Of a stretch of DNA of 64,000 bases, positions 17,430-25,889 are shown piece by piece. Within the stretch, counting starts at the first letter, position 1. Every line of letters starts with the position of its first letter. The notes beneath the pieces are model-generated. The model was not told the DNA's origin and did not search any database. It worked only from the letters and a program-made list of their open reading frames with translations. A program made the position numbers and the translations under genes. The stretch spans positions 62,001 to 126,000 of the forward strand of contig JABACD010000004.1 in assembly GCA_014237855.1 (NCBI GenBank), in the 5' to 3' direction. Source of the stretch: Planctomycetota bacterium (GTDB lineage: Bacteria; Planctomycetota; UBA1135; GCA-002686595).

Positions 17430-18482
17430 CTACCGTCGGTCGCCTTTCAGGATGAAACCCTCGGCGAGGCTGGCAATGCCTATCAGGATCTTCGGTCCCT
17501 GTTGGTCGCTCTTGAGGTGCACGACGGTCGGATTCCAGGCCCCCTCCGGTCGCTGGGGGTCGAGCGGTCTGATTCCACCTGAGAATCCGAAGAGCTGGCC
17601 CAGGGCGAGAGCGAAGGGTTCCGCCAGGAGATTCAATGGATCATCTGGGCCGGATTCGATCCAGAGTCCGCCGCGCAGGATGCCCTCTGAGAGCCGGTGC
17701 TTGGGAAGGCCAGGCAGGCGCGCCTCCTGTCGGCGAAAGCGGCCGAAGAGATTGTGCTCCTCCTCACCGGGCAGCAGCTCGACACGCAGCGGAGCCTCGG
17801 GGTGCTCAACCCTGATCCAGTCGACGTACTTGATGCGAATCTGCTGACCCGGGGGGGCCGGCAGGATGACCTTGACCTCGACCGCGGGACCAGACCGATG
17901 CTTCAGATCGACCTGCACCCCCGAGGGCTCGATGGTGATCACGAAGTCGATGGTGGCCTGCCCGATACGCAGCCCCTGAACGGAGGACCGGCGCATGCGC
18001 AGGCTCGAGGCCGGATCGTCCGCGAGCTGCGGTGGAATTGCCGGTCGAAGGGTCACGCCCACGGGTAAGGGGAGCGGAATGCCCCCTGGACCGACCGGGT
18101 GGTCAGCTGGAATTCCGGGAAGGAGTCGCGGGAGCATGGCTGCTGCCCACGGGGGTGAGCCTCCAAGTCGTTCAAAGTGAGTCCAGGCATCATCCCAGCG
18201 CTCCTGGGAGGCAGCAATTGAGAGCAGCCCTGCCCGTGGCCGCGGAGCAGCAGTCCTTGCATCTCGAGCCTCGATCAGCCACTCACCCCAGCGCTTCCAG
18301 AGCCTCGCCGGGGATTGCTCCCAGGGACTCGTCAGCCAGGGTTCAGCGGCGAGCAGGCTGGTCTCCAGGTCCACCGGGGTGGTCTCGGGACCGACCCCTG
18401 CCCAGGCCCGTGCAGCCGGGCTCTCCGGTAGCTCGAGGCCCTGGGGAGGACAGATCAATGGAAGCAGAAAGGCGAGAAGCAT
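17430..18482 (-). CDS. Exported protein of unknown function
   Basis: A 350-residue protein starting with a hydrophobic signal peptide (MLLAFLLPLICPPQG); the cysteine at residue 11 is not in a good lipobox, so a soluble exported protein is more likely than a lipoprotein. The N-terminal half is Ala/Pro/Trp-rich and helical. The second half contains beta-strands, for example around TIDFVITIEPSGVQVDLK and the GG-L-W-I-E-S-G-P-D region, with a terminal basic G-D-R-R. No family was recognised. It lies upstream of pepP on the same strand, 86 bases from the pepP start. Its 5' end faces the Trm112-like gene, and both may share a promoter region near 18483-18642. Confidence 0.7.
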   Translation of the reverse strand: MLLAFLLPLICPPQGLELPESPAARAWAGVGPETTPVDLETSLLAAEPWLTSPWEQSPARLWKRWGEWLIEARDARTAAPRPRAGLLSIAASQERWDDAWTHFERLGGSPPWAAAMLPRLLPGIPADHPVGPGGIPLPLPVGVTLRPAIPPQLADDPASSLRMRRSSVQGLRIGQATIDFVITIEPSGVQVDLKHRSGPAVEVKVILPAPPGQQIRIKYVDWIRVEHPEAPLRVELLPGEEEHNLFGRFRRQEARLPGLPKHRLSEGILRGGLWIESGPDDPLNLLAEPFALALGQLFGFSGGIRPLDPQRPEGAWNPTVVHLKSDQQGPKILIGIASLAEGFILKGDRR

Positions 18483-18642
18483 CGGTAGAGAGCCTCGGAG
18501 TGGGATGGATCCCTGTCAAGTGGCAGGGGCCCAGCGTGGAGATCTGTGGAACGTGGCCAGCAGGGATGGGTTCATGCTTGTCGCGGCGGCTCGAGCAGGG
18601 AGAATAGGAGCGACCCCTGGGACGAAACCAAGCGTAACGATC

Positions 18643-18894
18643 GTGATCGACAAGGAACTGCTCGAGATCCTGGCCTGCCCACAGACTCACCAGCCCCTGA
18701 GTGAGGCCTCTGCGGCGCAGCTGGAGAGTCTGAACAAGGCCATCAAGGCTGGCACCGTGAAGAACGTCGGCGGTGACGTGGTCAGCGAGACCCTCGATGG
18801 GGGCCTCATCCGCCAGGACGGGACCATCGTCTATCCGATCCGGGATGAGATCCCGGTTCTATTGATCGACGAGGGTATCGGCGTCGAGGCCTGA
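18643..18894 (+). CDS. Trm112-like protein
   Basis: An 83-residue protein of the Trm112/UPF0434 family, starting at GTG 18643 (MIDKELLEILACP). In eukaryotes and archaea Trm112 is the activating partner of several methyltransferases; bacterial members are small and poorly characterised. Conserved features are L-L-E-I-L-A-C-P and the C-terminal I-V-Y-P-I-R-D-(E/G)-I-P-V-L-L. It is the long variant in which CPxC is replaced by CPQTHQPL, and no zinc-binding Cys pair remains. The frame extends upstream to 18379, but homology begins at the GTG. The eboE gene starts 23 bases downstream on the same strand and may be co-transcribed. Confidence 0.8.
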   Translation: MIDKELLEILACPQTHQPLSEASAAQLESLNKAIKAGTVKNVGGDVVSETLDGGLIRQDGTIVYPIRDEIPVLLIDEGIGVEA

Positions 18895-18917
18895 GGCTCG
18901 GACCGTACTTCCAGGAC

Positions 18918-20153
18918 GTGCAATTCGAGTCGACGAAGTTCCCCGGCCGTGGACTGCGGCTGGCGTACTGCTTGAACCTGCATGGTGCCGAGGACCTCGG
19001 TGATGCGCTGCAGGGCATGCGGGAATTCACGCTGCCACTGAAGCAGCGACTCTCCCCCGAGAGGTCCTTCGGCGTGGGAATGTACCTGCCCGGTGCGGTC
19101 GCCGGAGAGCTGGCACGGCCAGAGGGTCGCGGGCAGCTCGAAGAGCTGAAGGAATTCCTACTCGAGGAGCAGCTCGACCCCTTCACCTTCAACGCCTTCC
19201 CCTTCGGTGGTTTTCATCGCGCAGGACTGAAGCGCGAGGTCTTCGAGCCAACCTGGTGCGAGCAGGGTCGTCTGGATTACACCCTCGCGGTCGCGAGCGT
19301 TGCCAGCGAGCTGAACAGCGAACGCGGTGGACACATCTCGATCAGCACCCACCCGGGCCGGTTCGGTCCCTGGGAGGAGGGTGAGCTCGAACTCGCCACG
19401 GATCACTTCGGCAGCTGCCTTCGTGGTCTCGCGGCACTGGCGGAGCGCGGCGGGCCACCGATTCGGCTGTCCATCGAGGCCGAACCACGGGCCGCGGCCG
19501 GTGACACGGCGCAGGTCAACGCGCTGCTGGTCCACCTGCGAGATAGCCTGGCCCCCTCCCTGGGCGAGGACCTGTTGAAGACTCATCTGGGGGCCTGTCT
19601 GGACGCCTGCCACTCGGCTGTGGAGTTCGAGGAGCCGGCTGAGGCGCTGGAGCTCGCGAGCGTGTTACCCCTGGGCAAGCTCCAGTACTCCAGTGCGATC
19701 AGCTTGCCTCGGCCAGGGCAAAGTGAGGCAGCCCGGGCTGCGCTCCTTGGCCTGGATGAACCTCGATACCTGCATCAGACCACCGGACGGAAGGGGGATC
19801 GGCACCTGCGTCTGAATGATCTTCCGGAGCTGCGAGCGGCCTGTGCAGCAGCAGATTCGGAGTGGCTTCAGTGTGAGGAGTGGCGGACCCACTTCCACGT
19901 GCCGGTGGATCTGGAGCGTCTCCGTGAGAGCGGGCTCTTCACAACTCGCGAGCACGCCGTGGCCATCCTGGGCAAGCTCCTGGGCGAGCCGACCAGCTGG
20001 GGTTCAGGGGAATTGCACGTGGAGATCGAGACCTACACCTGGGAGATCTTGCCAGGCGCAGCGCGCGGTCAGGGAGATCTGATCGCTGGGTTGGAACGGG
20101 AGTACTCCCATGTCCTCGCGCAGCTTGATTCTGCGGGCTGGAAACAAGCCTGA
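18918..20153 (+). CDS. eboE: EboE, TIM-barrel protein of the ebo metabolite-trafficking cluster
   Basis: A 411-residue sugar-isomerase/AP-endonuclease-like TIM barrel recognised as EboE: L-A-Y-C-L-N-L-H near the N-terminus, the F-G-(V/I)-G-(M/L)-Y-L block, T-F-N-A-F-P-(F/Y)-G-x-F-H (about 93-104), R-L-x-Y-T-L and the C-terminal L-H-V-E-I-E-T-Y-T-W-(E). The ebo cluster (eboA-F) is known from cyanobacteria, algal plastids and scattered bacteria and is linked to export or trafficking of a cytoplasmic precursor such as the scytonemin monomer. Other ebo genes here, eboA and eboB, lie 24 kb away. The start is GTG 18918, preceded by AGGA at short distance. The reaction catalysed is not known. Confidence 0.88.
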   Translation: MQFESTKFPGRGLRLAYCLNLHGAEDLGDALQGMREFTLPLKQRLSPERSFGVGMYLPGAVAGELARPEGRGQLEELKEFLLEEQLDPFTFNAFPFGGFHRAGLKREVFEPTWCEQGRLDYTLAVASVASELNSERGGHISISTHPGRFGPWEEGELELATDHFGSCLRGLAALAERGGPPIRLSIEAEPRAAAGDTAQVNALLVHLRDSLAPSLGEDLLKTHLGACLDACHSAVEFEEPAEALELASVLPLGKLQYSSAISLPRPGQSEAARAALLGLDEPRYLHQTTGRKGDRHLRLNDLPELRAACAAADSEWLQCEEWRTHFHVPVDLERLRESGLFTTREHAVAILGKLLGEPTSWGSGELHVEIETYTWEILPGAARGQGDLIAGLEREYSHVLAQLDSAGWKQA

Positions 20154-20204
20154 TCACCTGCCTCGGGTGCCCTCGGCGGCCGGCAAATTCTCTCTCCACC
20201 GCCG

Positions 20205-20233
20205 TTGACAGGCCCCCTGGGGCCCCGTATTCT
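20205..20233 (+). promoter_or_regulatory. Sigma-70-type promoter of tRNA-Glu
   Basis: A perfect TTGACA (20205-20210), a 17-nt spacer, and TATTCT (20228-20233). Transcription would start about 40 nt before the mature tRNA. This is the best promoter in the window. Confidence 0.75.
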
Positions 20234-20281
20234 CCGCGCCAATGCAGCGCCGCAAGGCGCGGCATCGCCACAGTACAGTGT

Positions 20282-20359
20282 GGCCCCATCGTCTAGTTTG
20301 GCCTAGGACACCAGGTTTTCATCCTGGCGACTGGGGTTCAAATCCCCATGGGGTCACCA
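20282..20359 (+). tRNA. tRNA-Glu(UUC), CCA encoded
   Basis: A 78-nt cloverleaf. The acceptor GGCCCCA pairs with TGGGGTC (one G-U), with discriminator A and encoded CCA. The anticodon stem CCAGG/CCTGG encloses TTTTCAT, anticodon TTC. The T arm is GGGG-TTCAAAT-CCCC. The D arm is long (GTCTAGTTTGGCCTAGGAC), as is usual for tRNA-Glu. Confidence 0.97.
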
Positions 20360-20405
20360 TTATTCATCCCGCCCGTGATCGAGCCCCAGGCTCTCCGGGC
20401 GCGGA

Positions 20406-20446
20406 GGTTCCCGGGTGCCGCACTCCTCGAGTACCGGCCGGGAACC
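20406..20446 (+). terminator. Hairpin downstream of tRNA-Glu
   Basis: The 9-bp arms GGTTCCCGG (20406-20414) and CCGGGAACC (20438-20446) are perfect complements with a 23-nt loop. An alternative GGCCGG-GAA-CCGGCC hairpin overlaps the second arm (20436-20450). There is no T-run. Probable transcript end for the tRNA, moderately supported. Confidence 0.4.
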
Positions 20447-20596
20447 GGCCAGTAGTTTGAAGCCAGGGCGCGGGCTGGTGCGAATAGCAAGCGCCGCACA
20501 GTCCGAGTCCGTGGTCTTGGCCTTCAGGTGCGGTTTCCACCCTCCATGCTGCGGACACGGGGCAAGCTGACATCCCGGCCTCCAGCTCCAGCCACC

Positions 20597-20956
20597 ATGG
20601 AGATCGCCTTTGAGGCCTCCAGAATCCTCTCCATCACAGCTTTCTTGCTGGACGGGACGACCTGCCTCCTGACGAACACGAGGGTGGCTGAGTTCGAGCG
20701 CTACGGGTTTGGCCGTTTCCGGCAGCTCATTGGAGCGCTCGAGATCACGGGCGCGGCGGGGCTGCTGGCGGGCTACGGGTGGCCGCTCCTGGGATTGTCT
20801 GCGGCGATGGGGCTGACCCGCCTGCTGCTGGGAGGACCGGCAACCCGTATTCGAATCAAGGACTCGGTGAAGCAGACACTCCCAGCCTTCGTGCTCTTGC
20901 TGCTCAATGGCTACCTGGGTCTACGCCGGGCTGGGCGGTCAGGGGGGCTTGCGTAG
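20597..20956 (+). CDS. DoxX-like small integral membrane protein
   Basis: A 119-residue protein with four predicted membrane segments: residues about 8-25, 45-63, 64-80 and 95-110. The pattern (F-x-x-x-R-x-L-I-G-A-L-E-I-x-G-A-A-G-L-L) matches the DoxX-like family, in which the Glu/Ile-x-Gly motif at the start of helix 2 is conserved. The biochemical role of these small proteins is mostly unknown; some relatives associate with oxidases or thiol metabolism. The start is ATG 20597 (MEIAFEASR), where membrane homology begins; an extension to 20528 is low in similarity. It is convergent with the sulfatase. Confidence 0.72.
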   Translation: MEIAFEASRILSITAFLLDGTTCLLTNTRVAEFERYGFGRFRQLIGALEITGAAGLLAGYGWPLLGLSAAMGLTRLLLGGPATRIRIKDSVKQTLPAFVLLLLNGYLGLRRAGRSGGLA

Positions 20957-21011
20957 ACCGCCAGGACAGGCCTCTGGGCTGCCCTGGAGGTCCGGGGTGG
21001 GTTTGGGAGCC

Positions 21012-22586
21012 TCAGCCACCCTGCTGCGGCGCTCCGTCCTTGCCCTGGGGCTCTCCATAGTTCTTGTGGAGCTGGTGCAGGCTGCTCGTCAGGTCGGCCT
21101 GGACCCCAGAGAGTTCCGGAAGGCCATACAGGTTCCGGAGCTCCTCGGGGTCCGCTTCGAGGTCAAACAGCTCCCACTGATCCAGCTCGTGAAAGTGGAT
21201 CAGCTTGTAGCGCTGCGTACGGACACCGCGATGCGGCTGGACGTTGTGCGCACCTCGCTCGAAGTACTCGTAGTAGATCTCCTCTCGCCAGTCCTCGGGT
21301 CTTTCCCCCTGCAGCAGGGGTAGCAGGCTACGGCCCTGAATCTCGGCGGGGACCGGTGCCCCAGCAATCTCCAGAAAGGTCGGAGCGAAGTCGATGTTCT
21401 GGGTCATGAACTCCTGGATGGAGCCCGGCTCGACCTGACCTGGCCAGCGGACGACGAGAGGCATGCGCAGGGATGGTTCGTACATGAAGCGCTTGTCGTA
21501 CCAGCCGTGCTCCCCGAGGAAGAAGCCCTGGTCGGAGCTGTAGATGACGATTGTGTTGCTGGCCAGTCCGCTCTCATCGAGGTACTCGAGCATGCGGCCG
21601 ATGCTGTCATCGACTGAAGCGATGCAGCGCAGGTAGTTCTTGATGTAGCGCTGGTACTTCCAGCGGACGAGTTCGGCGCCCTGCAGGTCGGCCTCACGGA
21701 AAGCCTCGTTCCTCGGGGCGAAGGCTGCGTCCCAGGCCTCTCGTTGTTCTGGAGTCAGGCGGTCTACCAGGCCCTTGGCCCAGCGATCAGGGCCCTGGGG
21801 CTCGGTATCCGGATCTAGCGGGGGGACCTGCAGGTCGTAGTGCAGGTACATGTGCCGATCGATCTCCATCTCCTGCAGGCGCGCAGCGTCGCTACGGCCC
21901 GAGTAGTCATCGAAGAGTGTAGGGGGCTCGGGGATGAGGGTGTCGCCGTAGGTGTCCAGGTGCTGTGGTCCTGGCATCCAGGTTCGGTGGGGAGCCTTGT
22001 GCTGACACATCAACAGGAATGGCCTTGCTGGATCCCGGCCGTGCTCGAGCCAGTCGAGCGCCAGGTCTGTGGTGACGTCCGTTGCGTATCCCTCGTAGCG
22101 CTGAGTGCCTTCAGCGGTGCGAAAGTCAGGTTGGTAGTACTGGCCTTGTCCGGGAAGTACCTCCCAGTGATCGAACCCGGTCGGGTCGCTCTTGAGGTGC
22201 CACTTGCCGATCATGGCCGTGGTGTAACCAGCCGCTTGGAGTGCCTTGGGAAAGGTCTCCTGCGTACCATCGAAACGATCACGATTGTCCCTGACGCCAT
22301 TGGAGGGGCTGTGCTTGCCTGTGAGGATCACCGCACGACTCGGAGCACAGATCGAGTTGGTACAGAAGTTCGATTCGAACAGCATGCCCTCAGCTGCCAG
22401 CCGGTCGATGTTTGGAGTCCTGTTGATCCGGGATCCGTAAGCACTGATGGCCGCCGTCGAGTGATCATCGGTGAACAGGAAGAGGATGTTCGGTGGGGGA
22501 TTCCGTTCAGGGGCGGGGTCCTCCCTGGCTGTCGTTGGGCCTGTGCAAGCAAGGATCAACAGGAGCGGTGCAGGCATGCTCTTCAT
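21012..22586 (-). CDS. Lipoprotein sulfatase (type I, formylglycine-dependent)
   Basis: A 524-residue sulfatase with a lipoprotein signal (LLILAC, Cys14), so it acts outside the cytoplasmic membrane. The metal-binding D40-D41 (FTDDHS) and the sulfatase signature C80-A-P-S-R are intact, so Cys80 should be converted to formylglycine. Later motifs, HKAPHRTW and [17 protein letters not shown], are typical of bacterial glycan sulfatases; Gln occupies the position after the metal Asp where Asn or His is commoner. The substrate is likely a sulfated polysaccharide, not identifiable here. No true FGE is in the window; the FGE-like domain of the giant kinase lacks the key cysteines. TAAGCT sits 7 nt before the ATG. 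Confidence 0.92.
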   Translation of the reverse strand: MKSMPAPLLLILACTGPTTAREDPAPERNPPPNILFLFTDDHSTAAISAYGSRINRTPNIDRLAAEGMLFESNFCTNSICAPSRAVILTGKHSPSNGVRDNRDRFDGTQETFPKALQAAGYTTAMIGKWHLKSDPTGFDHWEVLPGQGQYYQPDFRTAEGTQRYEGYATDVTTDLALDWLEHGRDPARPFLLMCQHKAPHRTWMPGPQHLDTYGDTLIPEPPTLFDDYSGRSDAARLQEMEIDRHMYLHYDLQVPPLDPDTEPQGPDRWAKGLVDRLTPEQREAWDAAFAPRNEAFREADLQGAELVRWKYQRYIKNYLRCIASVDDSIGRMLEYLDESGLASNTIVIYSSDQGFFLGEHGWYDKRFMYEPSLRMPLVVRWPGQVEPGSIQEFMTQNIDFAPTFLEIAGAPVPAEIQGRSLLPLLQGERPEDWREEIYYEYFERGAHNVQPHRGVRTQRYKLIHFHELDQWELFDLEADPEELRNLYGLPELSGVQADLTSSLHQLHKNYGEPQGKDGAPQQGG

Positions 22587-22660
22587 GAGGGGCAGCTTAG
22601 CAAGCTACGAGCCGGGGATGACGCTGGTCTCCTCTTGATGCGTTCCGTAGGCTTGCGTTC

Positions 22661-23749
22661 ATGGATGAGCCCCTGCTGCCTGATGGACAGAGACGCACTC
22701 AGACCATCTGCTTGTTGATTCTCTCGGCGGTAGCTCTCGGCTTCTCCCTGCAGTACTTGCGGCCAGTGCTCCTGCCCTTCGTGCTGGCGCTCTTCCTGAC
22801 GATGGGTGTGACTCCGGTGATGGACTTTCTCCAGGGGCGTTTTCGCTTTCCAAGGGGACTGGCCATCGTGTCGACGATGGGAATCGCCCTGTTGATCTTG
22901 CTGACTCTTGGCGTGCTCATCTCCGCGGCTCTCAGCGATGTGCTCGAGAAGAAGGAGATGTACATGAGCCAGGTGGACAGGATGGTCACTAGCCTTGAAC
23001 AGCATCTGGGGGAGGTTCTACACGCTGTCGACGAGCTCTTTGGTGCCGACCATTCAGACCAGACGGAGGTCTCCCTGGCGAAGGACCTGAGCGAGGAGCT
23101 GGGGTCGATGCGGACCAAGGTCATGGCGGCTGCTGGGGGGGCCATCGGTTGGGCGGCGAACTCGGTTCTGGTCTTGCTGTCCCAGGGACTCCTGGTGATG
23201 GTCTTCATGATGTTCTTGATCGTCGGGCATCGAATGCCGGACGGCTCAACAGCGAACTCTCTCGATTCCGAGTTGAGGTCTCGAGTCAACGAGTACCTCC
23301 GGGTGAAGGTGGCGGTGTCAGCCCTCACGGGAACCACCACCTTCATCATCCTGCGCGTGATCGGAATCGACCTGGCGCTGGTCTTTGGCCTGATGGCGTT
23401 CTTTCTGAACTTCATCCCGAACATTGGCTCGGTGGTGGCCGTGCTGCTGACCCTGCCGGTGATCCTCTTGGCCAATCCCGAGGAGGTTGGGGTGGTGGGT
23501 AAGATCCTGGCGGTGGTGCTCCCCGGCCTGGCTCAGTTCAGCGTGGGCAACTTCATCGAGCCGCGCTGGATGGGAAAGTCGCTGGACCTGAACCCGATCG
23601 CGATCCTGATGGCCCTGATCTTCTGGGGGGTCCTCTGGGGCCCGGTGGGGATGCTGCTCTCGGTGCCGATCACGGCGGTCCTGAAGATGCTCCTCGAGCG
23701 CTCAGATTTGACCCGTCCGGTGGCACTTCTTCTCTCGGATGCCGAGTGA
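22661..23749 (+). CDS. AI-2E family (PerM-type) membrane permease
   Basis: A 362-residue integral membrane protein with about eight hydrophobic segments, a central hydrophilic stretch (about 85-150) and the C-terminal signature F-L-N-(F/L)-I-P-N-(I/V)-G-S followed by P-x-x-(L/I)-G-x-x-L-x-L-x-P and the G-x-L-L-S-V-P conserved end. Members include AI-2 exporter TqsA, Na+/H+ antiporters and PerM; substrate specificity cannot be told from sequence. It is divergent from the sulfatase with 74 bases between. TAGGCT lies 7 nt before the ATG. Confidence 0.87.
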   Translation: MDEPLLPDGQRRTQTICLLILSAVALGFSLQYLRPVLLPFVLALFLTMGVTPVMDFLQGRFRFPRGLAIVSTMGIALLILLTLGVLISAALSDVLEKKEMYMSQVDRMVTSLEQHLGEVLHAVDELFGADHSDQTEVSLAKDLSEELGSMRTKVMAAAGGAIGWAANSVLVLLSQGLLVMVFMMFLIVGHRMPDGSTANSLDSELRSRVNEYLRVKVAVSALTGTTTFIILRVIGIDLALVFGLMAFFLNFIPNIGSVVAVLLTLPVILLANPEEVGVVGKILAVVLPGLAQFSVGNFIEPRWMGKSLDLNPIAILMALIFWGVLWGPVGMLLSVPITAVLKMLLERSDLTRPVALLLSDAE

Positions 23750-23795
23750 TTCGGTCCAGATCTGGCCTGAAGGCGTGTGATTTGATAAATCCTCG

Positions 23796-24425
23796 ATGAT
23801 GAGCGAGAAAGAGACCACGGGCGCCAAGGCGGACGCCGAGATGCCGGCCTACATCATCGAGGCTGCCCGATCCGGTCGAGCCAAGTGCAAGACCTGCCGG
23901 AAGCCAATTGCCAAGGACGCCTTACGGCTCGGCGTCATGGTCGAAGGTCCCTTTGGCTACGGGCACATGTGGTACCACCTGGTGTGTGCAGCCAAGCGGT
24001 TGTTCGACCGGCTGGAGGAGGCCTATGCGCAGAAGGCGTGGGAGAACGCCAAGGATGTTCCCGAGGACATTCCGCCCCTGGAAGTCCTGGCGGTGCTCAA
24101 GGTCGAAGCCGACAAGAAGAGGGCTGAGAAGAGGAACCTCCCGTACGTGGAGCTCGATCCCTCGGGCCGAGCCCGGTGCAAGCACTGCGACGAGCTGATC
24201 GAGAGGGGCAGTGTCCGAGTGGTGATTGGTCGCTCGGTGGAGTTTGGCCAGCAGATCAGGACGACCCCCATCAATATTCACCCCGGTTGCGCCGCTGACG
24301 CGTTGCAGTCTCCTGACAGCACCACGGAACCCGACAGCCTTGCTGATGATCTGCGCGAGAACAGCAAGGGGGTGGACAGCGAACTGCTCGATGCAGTGAT
24401 CCACGAGATCGGCTCGCTCTACTAG
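23796..24425 (+). CDS. Protein with two PARP-type zinc fingers and no catalytic domain
   Basis: A 209-residue protein made of two zf-PARP-like modules. Finger 1 (about 18-68) has Cys30-x2-Cys33-x26-His60-x2-Cys63 in the context S-G-R-A-K-C-K-x-C and W-Y-H-L-x-C. Finger 2 (about 116-168) has Cys127-x2-Cys130-x30-His161-x2-Cys164 with G-R-A-R-C-K-x-C. In eukaryotic PARP-1 the same C-C-H-C fingers recognise DNA strand breaks, and the finger-2 spacing is the same. There is no ADP-ribosyltransferase, ligase or BRCT region; the C-terminal 40 residues are acidic. The role is inferred as DNA-end or nick binding. GATAAA lies 6 nt before ATG 23796. It is convergent with the Xer recombinase. Confidence 0.8.
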   Translation: MMSEKETTGAKADAEMPAYIIEAARSGRAKCKTCRKPIAKDALRLGVMVEGPFGYGHMWYHLVCAAKRLFDRLEEAYAQKAWENAKDVPEDIPPLEVLAVLKVEADKKRAEKRNLPYVELDPSGRARCKHCDELIERGSVRVVIGRSVEFGQQIRTTPINIHPGCAADALQSPDSTTEPDSLADDLRENSKGVDSELLDAVIHEIGSLY

Positions 24426-24470
24426 GTCATCACCGCGGGAGCCCCGACCAGAGAGACGCCTGCTCAGCTC

Positions 24471-25370
24471 TCAGTCCTCAGCTCGAGGGTGCGCTAGTTC
24501 GTAGACCTTTCGGAGTCGTTCGATCGACACATGGGTGTAGATCTGGGTGGTCACCAGGTGCGCGTGGCCCAGGAACTCCTGGACAGCTCTGAGGTCAGCG
24601 CCGCGATCGAGCAGGTGCGTGGCGAAGCTGTGGCGTAGTGAGTGCGGCGTGGCATGCCGGTGGATGCCGGCCTGGAGCCGGTACCTCTCCACGATACGCC
24701 CCAGGCTGCGTGTGGTCAGTCGGCCACCACGTTGGTTCAGGAAGACCGCATTGAGTGAGTCGAGCGCCGGCCTCGGCCGCTCCTCGTCGCGCTGGTAGTC
24801 CTTCAGGGCCTTGATCGAGTGCGATCCCAGGGCGGCCAGGCGCTCCTTGCGCCCCTTTCCACGCACTCGTGCGATGCCGCCATTCAGGTCAATGTCACTC
24901 CAGTCGAGTCCGACTGTCTCCGCGGCCCTCGTTCCCGCCGAGTACATCACCTCCAGGATGGCTCGATCACGGCGCCCGATGGCACTGGTGCAGTCGGGCG
25001 CCTTGAGCAGCGCCTCGACCTCTTGCATCTCCAGGGCTCCGGGCAGATTGCGTGGGGTACGTCGCTTGCGCAGGCCCGTTGCTGGATGCTGGTCGATCAG
25101 ACCTTCCTTCTGGAGAAAGCGGAAGAAGGCCCTGACCGAGGAGAGCTTGCGCTGGACCGTGGTGGCCGCGAGCTTGCGATCCTCGAGCCAGACCAGGTAG
25201 CGACGAAGATGCCTGGGGTTGGCCTCGCGTGGGTCTGTCTGTCCCTGCTCCTCGAGGAAGGTGGAGAGCTCGCCCAGGTCGCCTCCGTAGGCGCGAAGGG
25301 TGTGCTCCGAAGCGCCGCGAGTGGCGGTCAGGTGGCGCATGAAGCGGTCGATCTCCTCGTGGTACTTCAC
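24471..25370 (-). CDS. Tyrosine recombinase XerC/XerD
   Basis: A 299-residue site-specific recombinase, the length of XerC/XerD, which resolve chromosome dimers at dif. The N-terminal SAM-like core-binding domain (about 1-90) contains H-T-L-R-A-Y. The catalytic domain shows Arg in YSAGTRAAE, Lys in G-K-G-R-K-E-R, H-S-L-R-H, G-H near the end and the nucleophile Tyr in QIYTHV. The absence of flanking att-like repeats or phage genes argues for a housekeeping Xer protein and not an integrase. The start is GTG 25370 with CATACT 6 nt upstream. XerC versus XerD cannot be decided here. Confidence 0.9.
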   Translation of the reverse strand: MKYHEEIDRFMRHLTATRGASEHTLRAYGGDLGELSTFLEEQGQTDPREANPRHLRRYLVWLEDRKLAATTVQRKLSSVRAFFRFLQKEGLIDQHPATGLRKRRTPRNLPGALEMQEVEALLKAPDCTSAIGRRDRAILEVMYSAGTRAAETVGLDWSDIDLNGGIARVRGKGRKERLAALGSHSIKALKDYQRDEERPRPALDSLNAVFLNQRGGRLTTRSLGRIVERYRLQAGIHRHATPHSLRHSFATHLLDRGADLRAVQEFLGHAHLVTTQIYTHVSIERLRKVYELAHPRAED

Positions 25371-25412
25371 TCCAGCAGTATGGGACCAAGAGCGACCCCA
25401 TGAAAGGCGACC

Positions 25413-25835
25413 TCAGCGCCCGGATCGTCCGACCGTGCTGCCCTCTCCCTCTGGCTGGGATCCCGAGTTGCCGGGGACGCCTTGCAGAGTTACGGCAAGC
25501 TGCTGCCTCCAGCCGGCCAGGAGGGTCTCCCTGGAGGGGAAGTTGATCCCAGCCACGAAGCCCTGGCTCTCGGAGGAGGCGAGGGTCTTGACCATGCCAC
25601 TGGCGGCCGCGGCCTGCTTCTGGAGGTACCGGTTGATGGCATCGAGCTGAGCCGCCTCGGCCCGGCTGGCTTCTGCCAGGCCTGCGAGGATCCCGGTGGT
25701 CTCGGCGAGTTGCTTCTCGAGGACCTGCACTCGTTGCTGCAGGTTCAATTTCTCCTGGGACTGCTGGGCGTGACCGCTGATCGAGAGGAGGGCTGCGCCT
25801 GCCGCGAGGAGACAGATGGTTTGGTGCCGTTTCAT
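25413..25835 (-). CDS. Small exported coiled-coil protein
   Basis: A 140-residue protein with a clear Sec signal peptide ending near SGHAQQ (residues 1-24). A heptad-rich coiled coil follows (about 27-60, with LNLQQRVQVLEKQL). The C-terminus is Gly/Ser/Pro-rich. No family was recognised. It is 42 bases upstream of the Xer gene on the same strand. A periplasmic or surface location is inferred from the signal peptide. Confidence 0.65.
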   Translation of the reverse strand: MKRHQTICLLAAGAALLSISGHAQQSQEKLNLQQRVQVLEKQLAETTGILAGLAEASRAEAAQLDAINRYLQKQAAAASGMVKTLASSESQGFVAGINFPSRETLLAGWRQQLAVTLQGVPGNSGSQPEGEGSTVGRSGR

Positions 25836-25889
25836 GGGAGGGGCTATCGACAGGATGCCTTCATGAGCCTTAGAAGGAGGACCCTTGGT

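Noticed and set aside
24471-25370. Xer-type recombinase as the integrase of a mobile element
   Set aside because: There are no att-like repeats, tRNA-end duplication, phage or transposase genes nearby; the length and motifs fit housekeeping XerC/D.
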